61,621 nt of DNA. Source: an uncultured Clostridium sp. GTDB taxonomy: Bacteria; Bacillota; Clostridia; TANB77; CAG-508. The notes under the pieces were generated by a model. That model was given only the letters and a program-made list of their open reading frames with translations. It was not told the origin of the DNA and did not search any database. The first letter of the stretch is position 1. Every line of letters begins with the position of its first letter. The position numbers were made by a program, and so were the translations under genes. This document shows positions 1 through 9,093 of this stretch, one piece after another. The stretch lies in assembly GCA_947384775.1 (NCBI GenBank), contig CANDIF010000007.1:1-61621 (forward strand). Reading direction: 5' to 3'.

Positions 1-1401
1 CATCCACTTTTGCTTTTCTTTCTCTAATTTTGCCTTTTCCCTACTTTCTTTATCTCTTAATTCTGCTGCTTTTTCAAATTCTTGCATTTGCACTAACTCT
101 TCTTTTTCTCTTATGATTTTTTGTATTTCTTTTTCCTTTTCTTTTAATGCAATTGGTGCTGTATATGATTTTAATTTTGCCTTAGAAGCTGCTTCATCTA
201 TCACGTCTATAGCTTTATCTGGTAAAAATCTATCATTTATATATCTATTTGATAATTTTGTTGCTGTAATAATTGCTTCATCTGTTATTTCTACATTATG
301 GTGTGTTTCATATTTATCACGAAGTCCTTTTATTATTTGTATTGTATCTTCTTCACTAGGTTCTTCTACCATTATTGTTTGAAATCTTCTCTCCAATGCA
401 CTATCTTTTTCTATATATTTTCTATATTCATTTAAAGTAGTTGCTCCAATTATTTGTACTTCTCCTCTTGCCAAAAGAGGTTTTAAAATATTGGCTGCAT
501 CTATTGCCCCTTCTGCTGCTCCAGCCCCTACTATTGTATGAATTTCATCTATAAATAAAATTACATCTCCTACTTTTTTTACTTCTCTTAAAGCTTTTTT
601 TACCCTTTCTTCAAAGTCTCCTCTATATTTTGCTCCTGCAACCATTCCTGATATATCTAATGTCACAACTCTTTTGTTTTTTAAATTTTCTGGAATATTT
701 CCTGCTACTATCTTCTCTGCTAATCCTTCTATTACAGCTGTTTTTCCTACTCCTGGTTCTCCTATTAAACATGGATTATTCTTTGTTCTCCTTGATAATA
801 TTTGAATTATTCTTTCTATTTCTTCTTTTCTTCCTATAACAGGATCAATCTTTCCTTCCTCTGCTAATTTACTTAAATCATTTCCAAATTGATTAAGTAT
901 TGGTGTTGCATTATAACTGCTTTTATGAGATTTTTCCTGTAATCCTGAATCATATCCTGCTACTTCATTTTCACTTATTGCATTTATCAATTCATTATAT
1001 AGTTTTTGTGAATTCATATTTAAGTCTATCATTATTCGTACTGCAATACTATCCCCTTCTCTCATCAGACCTATTAGTAAGTGTTCTGTTCCTATATATT
1101 CTGAATTTAATTTCTGTGCTTCTTTAAATGAATTTTCTACAACTTTTTTAGCTCTAGGCGTTAATCCTATGCTTGATTTTGCCCTTTTTTCTCCATGTCC
1201 CACTAATTCTTCAATTTTATTTAAAACTGTATCTGGTATGATATTTTGGTTTTCTAATACCTTACTTGCTACTCCTTTTCCTTCTTTAGTTAAACCATAT
1301 AATATGTGCTCTGTTCCTACATAATTATGCCCTAATTTTATAGCCATTTCATTAGCTATTTTTATTGCATCTTCTGCTCTTCCTGTAAATTTATATGCCA
1401 T
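1..1401 (-). CDS. clpC: ClpC-type AAA+ ATPase of the Clp protease, 3' end outside the window
   Basis: Hsp100 unfoldase that feeds proteins to ClpP in the cytoplasm. About 467 N-terminal residues are visible. Two Clp_N repeats occupy roughly residues 1-145; the first AAA+ module has Walker A GEPGVGKT near residue 213 and Walker B ILFIDEIH near 279; a UVR-like stretch ([13 protein letters not shown]) near 440 marks the middle domain typical of ClpC rather than ClpB. The start is ATG at 1401, with AAAGGA about 12 nt upstream. The gene follows the ROK kinase by 37 nt. No ctsR, mcsA or mcsB precedes it, unlike the classic Bacillus operon. The second ATPase module lies beyond the window edge. Confidence 0.95.
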   Translation of the reverse strand, partial: MAYKFTGRAEDAIKIANEMAIKLGHNYVGTEHILYGLTKEGKGVASKVLENQNIIPDTVLNKIEELVGHGEKRAKSSIGLTPRAKKVVENSFKEAQKLNSEYIGTEHLLIGLMREGDSIAVRIMIDLNMNSQKLYNELINAISENEVAGYDSGLQEKSHKSSYNATPILNQFGNDLSKLAEEGKIDPVIGRKEEIERIIQILSRRTKNNPCLIGEPGVGKTAVIEGLAEKIVAGNIPENLKNKRVVTLDISGMVAGAKYRGDFEERVKKALREVKKVGDVILFIDEIHTIVGAGAAEGAIDAANILKPLLARGEVQIIGATTLNEYRKYIEKDSALERRFQTIMVEEPSEEDTIQIIKGLRDKYETHHNVEITDEAIITATKLSNRYINDRFLPDKAIDVIDEAASKAKLKSYTAPIALKEKEKEIQKIIREKEELVQMQEFEKAAELRDKESREKAKLEKEKQKWM

Positions 1402-1438
1402 ATTTTTTATCATTCCTTTCGCAATTTTTGTCTATTTT

Positions 1439-2353
1439 CTAAAAATCTTTTATTGTTGCTCCTATAATTCCAGCATCACTTTTTAGTTTTGTAACTACTA
1501 TTTGTGGAATATTATTACTATTAAATATATCATTTTTTTGTTTTATTCTGGTGTTCAATTTGTCTAGTAAAATATCTTCAAAATATACAAAACTTCCTCC
1601 AAGTGATATTTTCTGAGGTTCAAAAATATTAGCTAAGTTTGCTAATCCTATAGCTAAATCATCTATGTATTCATCTATTATATTATTCATCTTTTCTTCG
1701 GTTTTATGATTATCTATAAAATTTCTAATTTCTTCTCCGCTTAAATCTCCCAATTCATATGCTTTTGCTATTTTTTCTTTAAATACCTTCATTGATGCGT
1801 ATTTTTCAAAGCATCCTTTTCTTCCGCAATTGCATTGTATTCCATTCTTTTCTATTACTGTATGACCTATCTCAAATCCTTCATAATTTTTAGGTTTCAG
1901 TAATTTACCACCTAAAAATACTGCTCCTCCTATCCCTGTTCCTAATGTTACAAAAATTGCATCATCACATTTTTGTAATCCACCTCTTGATTTTTCTGCA
2001 AGTGCTGCACATTTGGCATCATTTCTCAAATATATTGGCACATTGAAGAATTTGTTTATCTCTGCAACTATGTTAAAGTTTTTTATGTGCAGGTTTTCTG
2101 CTTTTATTATGTGTGTTTCTGAAACAATTCCTGGAACAGCAATTCCTATTAATTCTATTTCTTTTATATCTACTTTCTTTTCCTCTAAGACTTTTGTTAT
2201 TAAATCTATTATGTTTTCTAATAAAATTTTACTATAATCTTCTTTTTTTGCTGTGTTATTTAAATCCATTTCTTTTTTTGTTATGAATGTTCCTCTATTA
2301 TTTAATAAACCTACTCCTACATGACTCCCACCAATATCTACACCTATTTTCAT
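1439..2353 (-). CDS. ROK-family sugar kinase (glucokinase-like)
   Basis: 304 residues. It probably phosphorylates glucose or another hexose with ATP in the cytoplasm. The N-terminus VDIGGSHVGVG is the actin-fold phosphate-1 loop; TLGTGIGGAVFLGG is the second phosphate loop; EIGH followed by CNCGRKGCFE is the ROK zinc signature (CxCGxxGCxE). Having no N-terminal helix-turn-helix makes it a kinase rather than a NagC-type repressor. The ATG at 2353 has a good AAAGGTGG ribosome site. It lies just after the peptide-binding protein (42 nt) and before clpC (37 nt), so these may be co-transcribed. Sugar specificity cannot be read from sequence. Confidence 0.9.
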   Translation of the reverse strand: MKIGVDIGGSHVGVGLLNNRGTFITKKEMDLNNTAKKEDYSKILLENIIDLITKVLEEKKVDIKEIELIGIAVPGIVSETHIIKAENLHIKNFNIVAEINKFFNVPIYLRNDAKCAALAEKSRGGLQKCDDAIFVTLGTGIGGAVFLGGKLLKPKNYEGFEIGHTVIEKNGIQCNCGRKGCFEKYASMKVFKEKIAKAYELGDLSGEEIRNFIDNHKTEEKMNNIIDEYIDDLAIGLANLANIFEPQKISLGGSFVYFEDILLDKLNTRIKQKNDIFNSNNIPQIVVTKLKSDAGIIGATIKDF

Positions 2354-2395
2354 TCAATATACCACCTTTTACATAGTTATTATTTTATCTATATT

Positions 2396-3806
2396 TTATT
2401 CTACTTTATACCATGTGTCAATATTATAAAATGGATTATACCAATTTCCACTAAAATCACCTTTAAGTCTTGAATTATGAAGTACTAAGTATGAATCAAA
2501 AAATAGTCCTATAAATGGCATTTCATTTTTATACTCATCTGTTATTCTGTTGTATTCTTCTTTTAATATACTTGCATCTTCTATTTTATAGGTTTCTATC
2601 AATTTTCGCTTTGTTTCTTTTGGAAAATAATAATCAATTTTTGGTGTTAATTCTATTACATTTTTGTTTAATATTAAATCATAATATGAATTATTTATAG
2701 CATCATCTAAATTACTATAGTACCCGTATATTTATTTCTATATTTTTTTTATTAAATTGATCTTTTATTTGTTCTGCAATTTTATATAATTCTTCATCAT
2801 TACTTATTCCTAGTGATAAAACATTTGGTATTGGAGATTCATCTGTATTTGTCTCTTCTATATAACTATTTAAATAACTTCCATATTCTAATGGAAATGT
2901 TGCTACTTTATATTTATTGTTATATAACTTATATATAATTTCTTCCCTATTTATTAGATTTTTAATCTGATTTTTTACTTGTTTTTCCATTTTTTTATTA
3001 AATGTTAAATAGTAATAATTTCTGCCTATTATTAATTGCTCTGAAATTCCGATATGTCCAATGTATTCCTCATATGCATAATTTTTAGTTATTAAATAAT
3101 CTAATTTCTCCTTTGTAAAATCACTATACATTTCCGCTACAGTATCATATATTTTTATTGTTATTTTTTGAGTTTCATTTTTTAAAATTATTTCTTTGTT
3201 TTTTATTTCTTCTACTTTATAACTGCCTGTCCCTATATTTTCAGTATTATATGTGTTCTCTTTTACTATTGGAAAACATAATAGATATTCAAAAAAGCTT
3301 GTCTCTTCCATTAATTCAAGTTTTATCGTCTTATTATCTATTATGTCTATCTTTTCTATAACTTCAACATTTGGTTTATATATTGAATCTGTTTCTTTTA
3401 TTGTGTTTATTGTGAATTCTACATCTCTTGCAGTTACCATACTCCCATTTTGCCACATTACATCGTCTAGTTTTATTATGTATTCTTTTTCTCCTGTTTT
3501 TGACCACTCCTTTGCAATTCCTGGTTTTATATTAAAGTCTTGTGTTATTTCAACTAGTGATTTATATATGAGTTTAGAAATATATTGCATTTCTAAACTT
3601 TGGGTTGTTATTGGGTTTAACGTGTCAAATTCTGATATTCCTATACTTACTTCTTTTTTTATATTAACTTTTTTTAACTCTTTTTGATTATCTATTTCTG
3701 GGGTATTATTTTTTATATATATTATATATATAGCAAGTAGCAGTAATATAATTATGATTACTACAAATATACTTTTTATATATTTCGTTTTGCCTTCCCC
3801 TTTCAT
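2396..3806 (-). CDS. Family 5 (OppA/DppA-like) solute-binding protein, needs +1 shift at CGG 2726
   Basis: Extracytoplasmic peptide-binding component of an ABC transporter by fold: the early segment with ISEFDTLNPITTQS, then VMWQNGSMVTARDVEF, is typical of SBP_bac_5. The N-terminus has one membrane anchor (residues about 11-31) and no lipobox. The first frame reads 360 codons, then an in-frame CGG at 2726-2724 followed by VL and a stop. Reading GGG after skipping the C continues for 108 more residues (YYSNLDDAINN and on to WYKVE) up to the stop at 2396, giving about 469 residues. That is short for the family, so it may be an outlier or partly degraded. No permease or ATPase genes are adjacent. 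The frame change is discussed in the findings. Confidence 0.72.
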
Positions 3807-3826
3807 CTATAACTTTTTAAGTTAAT

Positions 3827-3887
3827 AAGGACGGAGCTTTTCGACAATCTATTTTTTAATTTTATTGTCGAAAAATCTTCGTCCTAC
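3827..3887. repeat. Imperfect palindromic intergenic hairpin (GGACG...CGTCC type)
   Basis: GGACGGAGCTTTTCGACAAT pairs with ATTGTCGAAAAATCTTCGTCC-like sequence across a T-rich loop, ending in CGTCCTAC. It sits between spoVS and the solute-binding protein gene and could terminate spoVS transcription. The CGTCCTAC end resembles other short hairpins in the window that end in CCCTAC (19541, 53222, 61501). Confidence 0.6.
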
Positions 3888-3905
3888 AATTCATAATTTA
3901 TTTAT

Positions 3906-4169
3906 CTATTTTCGAGATTCTATTATTAGTTTCATACCAGTTCTGTTTTCCCCTTCTACTTCTACCTCCGCAAATGCTGGTATACATACCAAGTCTACTC
4001 CTGCTGGTGCAACAAATCCTCTTGCTATTGCTACTGCCTTTACAGCTTGATTAAGTGCACCTGCACCAATCGCCTGCATTTCTGCCTTATTACTTTCCTT
4101 TACTAATCCTGCAATTGCTCCTGCTACTGAATTTGGGTTTGATTTTGATGAAATTTTTAAAACTTCCAT
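3906..4169 (-). CDS. spoVS: Stage V sporulation protein S
   Basis: 87 residues, the usual SpoVS length, beginning MEVLKISSKSNPNSVAGAIA. It is an Alba-fold small protein needed for spore coat and cortex stages in Bacillus; its molecular role is not settled. The conserved core QAIGAGALNQAVKAVAIARG is intact. It lies downstream of the YmdB phosphodiesterase, the same order as in Bacillus subtilis, which supports both calls. The ATG at 4169 has AGGAGG upstream. It is one of the main signs of a spore-forming lineage. Confidence 0.97.
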   Translation of the reverse strand: MEVLKISSKSNPNSVAGAIAGLVKESNKAEMQAIGAGALNQAVKAVAIARGFVAPAGVDLVCIPAFAEVEVEGENRTGMKLIIESRK

Positions 4170-4306
4170 TTTTTTCCTCCTATAATTTTTTTCGTAACTT
4201 TATTTTCTACTTCATTTGTTACTCTATATTTATATTATACTATTTTCTTTTTGTCTATATTTTACTGGAAATTTCTGGAAATTTTCGTCGCAAATTCCGT
4301 CATATT

Positions 4307-5080
4307 CTACAATTTTATTCTTTCAATTTTCTCCATTCGACAAGTTTCATCATTAATATTCAAAATAATACCATTCATCATTACGTTTTTATCTGAACTT
4401 ACTTTATACCTTTCTGGTAGTGTTGTAACAAATCTTTTTAGTGATGCTTCTACATCCATTCCTATCACAGAATGAATTGGTCCAGTCATTCCTACATCTG
4501 TTATATACGCTGTACCATTTTCTAATATTTTTTCATCAGCTGTTTGCACATGTGTATGTGTTCCATATACGCACGATACTTTTCCATCTAAAAAGTATCC
4601 CATCGCTATTTTCTCTGCTGTTGCCTCTGCATGAAAGTCCACTATTATGATATCTACTTCATCTTTTATCTTTTCTACTATTTTCTTTGCTTTTAAAAAT
4701 GGATTTTCTGATAGAACTGCAATATCTACTCTTCCTATTAAATTTATAACTGCTATTTTTTTACCATTACATTCATATATCATATATCCTTTTCCTGGTA
4801 TACCTTCTGAATAATTAGCTGGTCTTATTATTTGTGGTTCATCTATAATGCTAAATATTTCTCTTTTACCCCAAGTGTGATTTCCCATTGTCATAACATC
4901 TATATTAGATTTTTTTAAGTCTTCAAATATTTTAACAGTAATTCCCATTCCATCTGCTGAATTTTCTGCATTTGCAATGATAAAGTCTATATTTTTTTCT
5001 TTTTTAAAGTTAGGAACAATTTCTTTTATCTTATTTACTCCAGAATTTCCTATTATGTCTCCAATCACTAATATTCTCAT
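4307..5080 (-). CDS. ymdB: YmdB-family metallophosphoesterase (2',3'-cyclic nucleotide phosphodiesterase)
   Basis: 257 residues. The N-terminal MRILVIGDIIGNSGVNKI supplies the first metal-binding Asp; NAEN, then TMGNHTWGK, then DFHAEATAEK and YGTHTHVQTAD give the remaining metal ligands of the TIGR00282/YmdB family. In Bacillus, YmdB affects biofilm versus motility choice and mRNA levels and works near RNase Y. Here RNase Y is not adjacent. spoVS follows, the conserved arrangement. The ATG at 5080 has an AGGAAAAAG-type site. Function follows from family; physiological targets here are unknown. Confidence 0.92.
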   Translation of the reverse strand: MRILVIGDIIGNSGVNKIKEIVPNFKKEKNIDFIIANAENSADGMGITVKIFEDLKKSNIDVMTMGNHTWGKREIFSIIDEPQIIRPANYSEGIPGKGYMIYECNGKKIAVINLIGRVDIAVLSENPFLKAKKIVEKIKDEVDIIIVDFHAEATAEKIAMGYFLDGKVSCVYGTHTHVQTADEKILENGTAYITDVGMTGPIHSVIGMDVEASLKRFVTTLPERYKVSSDKNVMMNGIILNINDETCRMEKIERIKL

Positions 5081-5107
5081 CTTTTTCCTCTTTTCTACTT
5101 AAGTTTA

Positions 5108-5136
5108 GGAGACGTAATTTTATTAAATTCGTCTCC
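5108..5136. terminator. Hairpin between thrS and ymdB
   Basis: GGAGACG (5108-5114) pairs with CGTCTCC (5130-5136), with AT-rich pairing inside. It lies directly after the thrS stop. The U-tract is stronger on the plus strand than downstream of thrS, so it is only a probable thrS terminator. Confidence 0.5.
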
Positions 5137-5145
5137 TTTTTAATT

Positions 5146-6900
5146 CTATTTATATTCTTCTATTTCTTTCTTGATTTTTGCTATAAATTCGTCTATACTC
5201 ATTTGTCCTATATCTCCATCTTTTCTTGAACGTACTCCTACTGCATTTGCTTCTTTTTCTTTATCTCCTAGGATTATCATGTATGGTATTTTTTGTAATT
5301 GAGCTTCTCTTATTTTATAACCTATTTTTTCTTCTCTTAAATCTAGCTCTACTTTTAATCCTGCTTCTAAGAATTTTTCATTTATTTCTTTTGCATAATC
5401 ATGATGATGTACTGAAATAGGTAGTATTTTAACTTGTACTGGTGCAAGCCATGTTGGGAATGCTCCTGCATAATGTTCTGTAATAATTCCTATAAATCTA
5501 TCAAATGATCCAAATAATGCTCTATGTACCATTATTGGTGTTTTCTTATTTCCATCTTTATCTATATATGAAAGATTAAATCTTTGTGGTAATTGGAAAT
5601 CTAATTGAATTGTTCCCATTTGCCATTCTCTTCCTAAGCAATCTTTCATTTTGATATCTATTTTTGGTCCATAGAAAGCTCCGTCTCCTTCATTTATTTG
5701 ATATTGTCCTTCTCCACATAATTCATCTAATACTTCTCTTAATGCTGCTTCTGCTTTGTCCCATGTTTCAATATCTCCTAAATAATCACTTTCTGGTCTT
5801 GTTGATAATGTTAATTTGTATTCTAATCCAAATATTGAATATAAGTATTTTATTATTTCTACTATATCTTTTATTTCACTACCTATTTGTTCATCTGTTA
5901 TATAGTTATGTGAGTCATCTTGTCTGAACATTCTTACTCTGAATAGTCCATTTAATTGTCCTGATTTTTCATTTCTATGTATAACATCAACATCATTAAA
6001 TCTTAATGGTAAGTCTTTGTAACTTCTTAATTTTGTTTGATATATTTTTATTGAGTTTGGACAGTTCATTGGCTTTAATGCTTGTTCATTTCCATCTATA
6101 TCTGTTAATACAAACATGTCCTCTTTATAGTGATCCCAATGTCCTGATGTTTTCCATAAACTACTACTATTTAATTGTGGTCCTGAAAATTCTTGGTATC
6201 CTCTTTTTTGATGCTCTTTTCTCCAGAATTCAATTAATGTATTCATTAATGTAAATCCTTTTGGCATCCAATATGCCATTCCTGGTGCTGTTTCGTCAAA
6301 GAAAAATAACTCTAGCTCTTTTCCTAATTTTCTATGATCTCTTTTTTTCGCTTCTTCTATCATATATAAATATTCTTCTAACTCACTTGCTTTTGGGAAT
6401 GATATTCCATATATTCTTTGAAGCATTTTATTTTTTTCATCACCTCTCCAATAAGCTCCTGATGATGTTAGTAGTTTTATTGCTTTTACTTTTCCTGTAC
6501 TTGGTAAGTGTGGTCCTGCACATAGGTCTGTAAATTCTCCTTGTTTATAGAAAGATATTTCTTCATCTTCTGGTAAATCATTTATTAATTCTTGTTTATA
6601 TGGTTCGTCTTTCATAAGCTCTAGTGCTTCTTTTCTTGGTAATACAAATCTTTCTAATGGATAGTCTTCTTTTATTATTTTTTTCATTTCTTCTTCTATT
6701 TCTGCTAACATTTCTGGTGTGAATGGCTTGTCTGTATCAAAGTCATAATAGAATCCATTGTCTATTGATGGTCCTATTGCTAGTTTTATTTCTGGATATA
6801 GTCTTTTTATTGCTTGTGCCATTATGTGTGAACTTGTGTGCCAGTATGTTTTTTCTGGTACCTCCATTGTTCTTCCGCCTTCTAATTTTATTTTAAACAT
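5146..6900 (-). CDS. thrS: Threonine--tRNA ligase lacking the N-terminal TGS domain
   Basis: 584 residues, about 55 fewer than the usual 635-645. The protein starts nearly at the editing domain: HTSSH (HxxxH) near residue 22 and CAGPH near 128 are editing-site motifs. The class II core follows: MNCPNS, HRNEKSGQLNGLFRVRMF and MVHRALFGSFDRFIG carry the Cys/His/His zinc ligands and motifs 2-3. A C-terminal anticodon domain ends at EEYK. The TGS domain is absent and there is no open frame upstream to supply it: the DUF84 gene ends 11 nt before the start, which has AGGAGG. No T-box leader is present. Confidence 0.96.
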   Translation of the reverse strand: MFKIKLEGGRTMEVPEKTYWHTSSHIMAQAIKRLYPEIKLAIGPSIDNGFYYDFDTDKPFTPEMLAEIEEEMKKIIKEDYPLERFVLPRKEALELMKDEPYKQELINDLPEDEEISFYKQGEFTDLCAGPHLPSTGKVKAIKLLTSSGAYWRGDEKNKMLQRIYGISFPKASELEEYLYMIEEAKKRDHRKLGKELELFFFDETAPGMAYWMPKGFTLMNTLIEFWRKEHQKRGYQEFSGPQLNSSSLWKTSGHWDHYKEDMFVLTDIDGNEQALKPMNCPNSIKIYQTKLRSYKDLPLRFNDVDVIHRNEKSGQLNGLFRVRMFRQDDSHNYITDEQIGSEIKDIVEIIKYLYSIFGLEYKLTLSTRPESDYLGDIETWDKAEAALREVLDELCGEGQYQINEGDGAFYGPKIDIKMKDCLGREWQMGTIQLDFQLPQRFNLSYIDKDGNKKTPIMVHRALFGSFDRFIGIITEHYAGAFPTWLAPVQVKILPISVHHHDYAKEINEKFLEAGLKVELDLREEKIGYKIREAQLQKIPYMIILGDKEKEANAVGVRSRKDGDIGQMSIDEFIAKIKKEIEEYK

Positions 6901-6911
6901 ATATTTTCCTC

Positions 6912-7515
6912 CTATTTATTATAAATTTCTGGTGACACTATTTTTGTAAGTGCCATTATTACTGCGTATTCTTCTAATTCGTCTCTGTATACTCGTCCGT
7001 TTGTTAATACTCCTATTGCTCCTTTTCTTCCTTTTGCGGTACTTCCGAATACATCGTGCATATATCCCAGTTCTTCTCCTTCTAGTACTCTTTCTACTAC
7101 CGTTTTAGGATATTCAAATGATGGACTAAATCCTATGTAATATTTTTCTCCATCATATATTGCGCATATGCTACAATCCATATACCCTGTTTCAACTTCT
7201 GAAACTGGATACATTCCCGCTTCTATTCCAACTGCGAAGCTACATGTGCCGACATCTCTCCTCGGCATATTCAAATGCATTTTTTGCCCTGTTTTTTGCA
7301 CCTGTTATTGTTTCTTCTAAACTCATTGGATTGCAAGAAACACCAGAAAAATTATCTTTATCTTGTCCTGATTTCTCATCATTTCTGATTTCTTTTGGCA
7401 TTATTATATATTCAATTTTATCATCATTTTCTAACCAAAGTTCTGGGTATCTTGAGAATGCTCTTGTTATTGCTGTGACTTTTGGTATACTTCTTGTTCC
7501 TATTGAAATTAGCAT
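6912..7515 (-). CDS. DUF84/YjjX-family non-canonical NTP phosphatase, needs +1 shift at CGG 7251
   Basis: House-cleaning enzyme family that hydrolyses ITP/XTP. The first part (MLISIGTRSIPKVTAITRAF, later MSLEETITGAKNRAKNAFEYA) and the second (SFAVGIEAGMYPV, then GFSPSFEYP, then KGAIGVLTNGRVYRDELEEYAV) are consecutive pieces of one family member. The first frame reads 88 codons to an in-frame CGG (7251-7249) and stops two codons later; skipping the C gives Gly then TCSFAVGIEAG. The total is about 200 residues, normal for the family. The ATG at 7515 has AAGGAG upstream. The stop lies 11 nt before thrS, so the two are likely co-transcribed. Confidence 0.8.
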
Positions 7516-7591
7516 GTTTTTCTCCTTTTTCTTCCATATTTAATTATACTACAAAAATGCTTAAAGTCAATAGTTAGCTAAGTCCTATTAT

Positions 7592-7621
7592 CAAAAAAAC
7601 TTACCTAAAATATAGGTAAGT
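7592..7621 (-). terminator. Rho-independent terminator of the small membrane protein pair
   Basis: ACTTACCTA (7599-7607) pairs with TAGGTAAGT (7613-7621); on the minus strand seven U residues follow directly. Confidence 0.85.
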
Positions 7622-7673
7622 CTTTAATTTTCTATTCTAGTATTCCAGTTAAATTATCTTCTCCGTTTTCAAA

Positions 7674-7958
7674 TTAGTATAGTTCATCTGCTACATCTTG
7701 CGTTAACATTCTAAATTTAACATATGTATTTATAAATTCCTTTCTTTCTTCTTTATCATCAATTGTTTTTACATATTCTATTGTTGCCTTTTCATTTAAG
7801 TTTCCTTTAGAAGTTTGTATAATAATTTCAGTTTTTTCTTTTGCATTTAAATTTTCATAAGCTTTTTCTCTTATATCATAGTATAAACATATCATTGATA
7901 TTAACCCAATTGTTAAAATTAATATAACAATTAAAAGTATTCTACTCAATTTATCCAT
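7674..7958 (-). CDS. 94-residue single-pass membrane protein, paralogue A
   Basis: I do not recognise the family. MDKLSRILLIVILILTIGLI begins with a short positive stretch and one membrane helix (about residues 6-27), followed by a soluble tail: a charged helix, then DDKEERKEFINTYVKF, ending in LTQDVADELY. The start at 7958 is chosen over an upstream ATG because AAAGGAGGAG lies 8-9 nt before it. It is exactly the same length as the upstream gene and shares the pattern M(D/E)KL..ILL, YxDxR, EER, LTxDVAxxLY, so they are tandem duplicates. A strong terminator follows. The function is unknown. Confidence 0.75.
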   Translation of the reverse strand: MDKLSRILLIVILILTIGLISMICLYYDIREKAYENLNAKEKTEIIIQTSKGNLNEKATIEYVKTIDDKEERKEFINTYVKFRMLTQDVADELY

Positions 7959-7991
7959 AACCAATCTCCTCCTTTTCTTTTGAAATATCAA

Positions 7992-8276
7992 TTAATATAA
8001 CATTTTTGCTACGTCTTCTGTTAAATTTCCATTTTGTAGATAAACTTCTATAAGCATAGCTCTTTCTTCTGGATTCTCTATAGCTTTTATCTCTGCAATT
8101 AACCTTTCTGTATTTGGTATAAGTGATATTTTATATAAACTCTCTGACATTTCTAAAGCTTCTTTTTGATTATCTTTTGCTGTTTTTCTCATATCAAAAT
8201 ACATAAATGTTACACTGATTAAAGCAATTGCAACGATTAGAACTATAAGTAATAAAATTTTATTTAACTTTTCCAT
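7992..8276 (-). CDS. 94-residue single-pass membrane protein, paralogue B
   Basis: Tandem paralogue of the next gene downstream. MEKLNKILLLIVLIVAIALI is the membrane anchor; the tail contains MYFDMRK, NPEERAMLIEVYLQ and the shared end LTEDVAKMLY. The start at 8276 is preferred because AGGAGG is 8 nt upstream, while the ATG two codons earlier lies only 2 nt from it. The intergenic gap to paralogue A is about 33 nt, so they form one transcript. Product unknown; the tail looks helical and may bind another protein. Confidence 0.75.
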   Translation of the reverse strand: MEKLNKILLLIVLIVAIALISVTFMYFDMRKTAKDNQKEALEMSESLYKISLIPNTERLIAEIKAIENPEERAMLIEVYLQNGNLTEDVAKMLY

Positions 8277-8403
8277 AATCATTACCTCCTTTTTATTTAC
8301 TTTTATGTATAATTTAATTGTAGCATTATTTTGTCTAAATCGCAAATAACTTTTACAGTTTTTGGACATCTGTAGCCATTTTTTAGATGTCTGTATAAAA
8401 ATC

Positions 8404-8437
8404 AACAAGGAATTTTTATTTTAAAAATTTCCTTGTT
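8404..8437 (-). terminator. Hairpin after the LytTR-linked membrane gene
   Basis: AACAAGGAATTTTTA pairs with TAAAAATTTCCTTGTT (one bulge) immediately after the 8445 stop; followed on the minus strand by a U-rich stretch. Confidence 0.65.
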
Positions 8438-8444
8438 ACTTTAT

Positions 8445-9092
8445 TTATCTTTTATTGTTATTTTTTTTAATTGTTGCATTCAATTCTTTTGCCATATTTT
8501 TACCTATCTTATAATTTATAATATACATTAATATAAACATTGCTGTATATATTATATAAAAATATTCTACTCTTGGAGTTTTATAATATGCCAATAGTAT
8601 ATTAAATAATCTGCCATAGTGTAAATAAAAAAGTATTTGAGGAGCAATTATCATCATACTTATATAACCTATTATAATCTTAAAAGCATTGCTAATTTTA
8701 TTATTAGTAATTAAAAAATATGCTATTGTTATTGTTGTTCCTAGTATAATTGATATGCTAACATTCTCTCCTGGAATTTTACTAAGGTCTTTATGCAAAT
8801 ACACCCATACAGAATATCCTAAAGGGTCATAATGTTTTGCTATCAATGGATGTTCTTCGCTTTCTTCATCATCAATACTTGCTCGTAAAGCCTGCTCATA
8901 ATTATTAATTTCATAGCTTATTTCTGTTATTTTATCAGGATTTAGTTCTTTAATATCCTTATCTTCTAAAAATAGTTGAAGTTGATTTCCCCATATTAAG
9001 AAGTCTTTTATTGTAAATATCAAATATATTATACTTGTCGAAGTTATAAAGATTAACAGTAGTATTATAGTTTTTTTTAATTTATTCTTCAT
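8445..9092 (-). CDS. Multi-pass membrane protein paired with a LytTR regulator
   Basis: 215 residues from the ATG at 9092. One N-terminal helix (about residues 5-27) is followed by a roughly 85-residue outside loop and then about four helices (around YISMMIIAPQILFYLHY and YIIYTAMFILMYIINY). The start is chosen because GAGAGGGG is 8 nt upstream; an upstream ATG would overlap the LytTR gene. One base separates it from that gene's stop, so the two are translationally coupled. Pairs of a stand-alone LytTR protein and a membrane protein are common in Firmicutes, where the membrane protein can restrain the regulator. That role is inferred here; no family name is assigned. Confidence 0.7.
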   Translation of the reverse strand: MKNKLKKTIILLLIFITSTSIIYLIFTIKDFLIWGNQLQLFLEDKDIKELNPDKITEISYEINNYEQALRASIDDEESEEHPLIAKHYDPLGYSVWVYLHKDLSKIPGENVSISIILGTTITIAYFLITNNKISNAFKIIIGYISMMIIAPQILFYLHYGRLFNILLAYYKTPRVEYFYIIYTAMFILMYIINYKIGKNMAKELNATIKKNNNKR

Positions 9093-9093
9093 T

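Noticed and set aside
3253..3687. 144-codon plus-strand frame opposite the solute-binding protein
   Set aside because: Shadow of a real gene on the other strand; similar Leu/Phe/Ser-rich plus-strand frames elsewhere were left out for the same reason.
6901..7515. T-box leader before thrS
   Set aside because: The space to the DUF84 gene is 11 nt; no specifier stem or T-box sequence.
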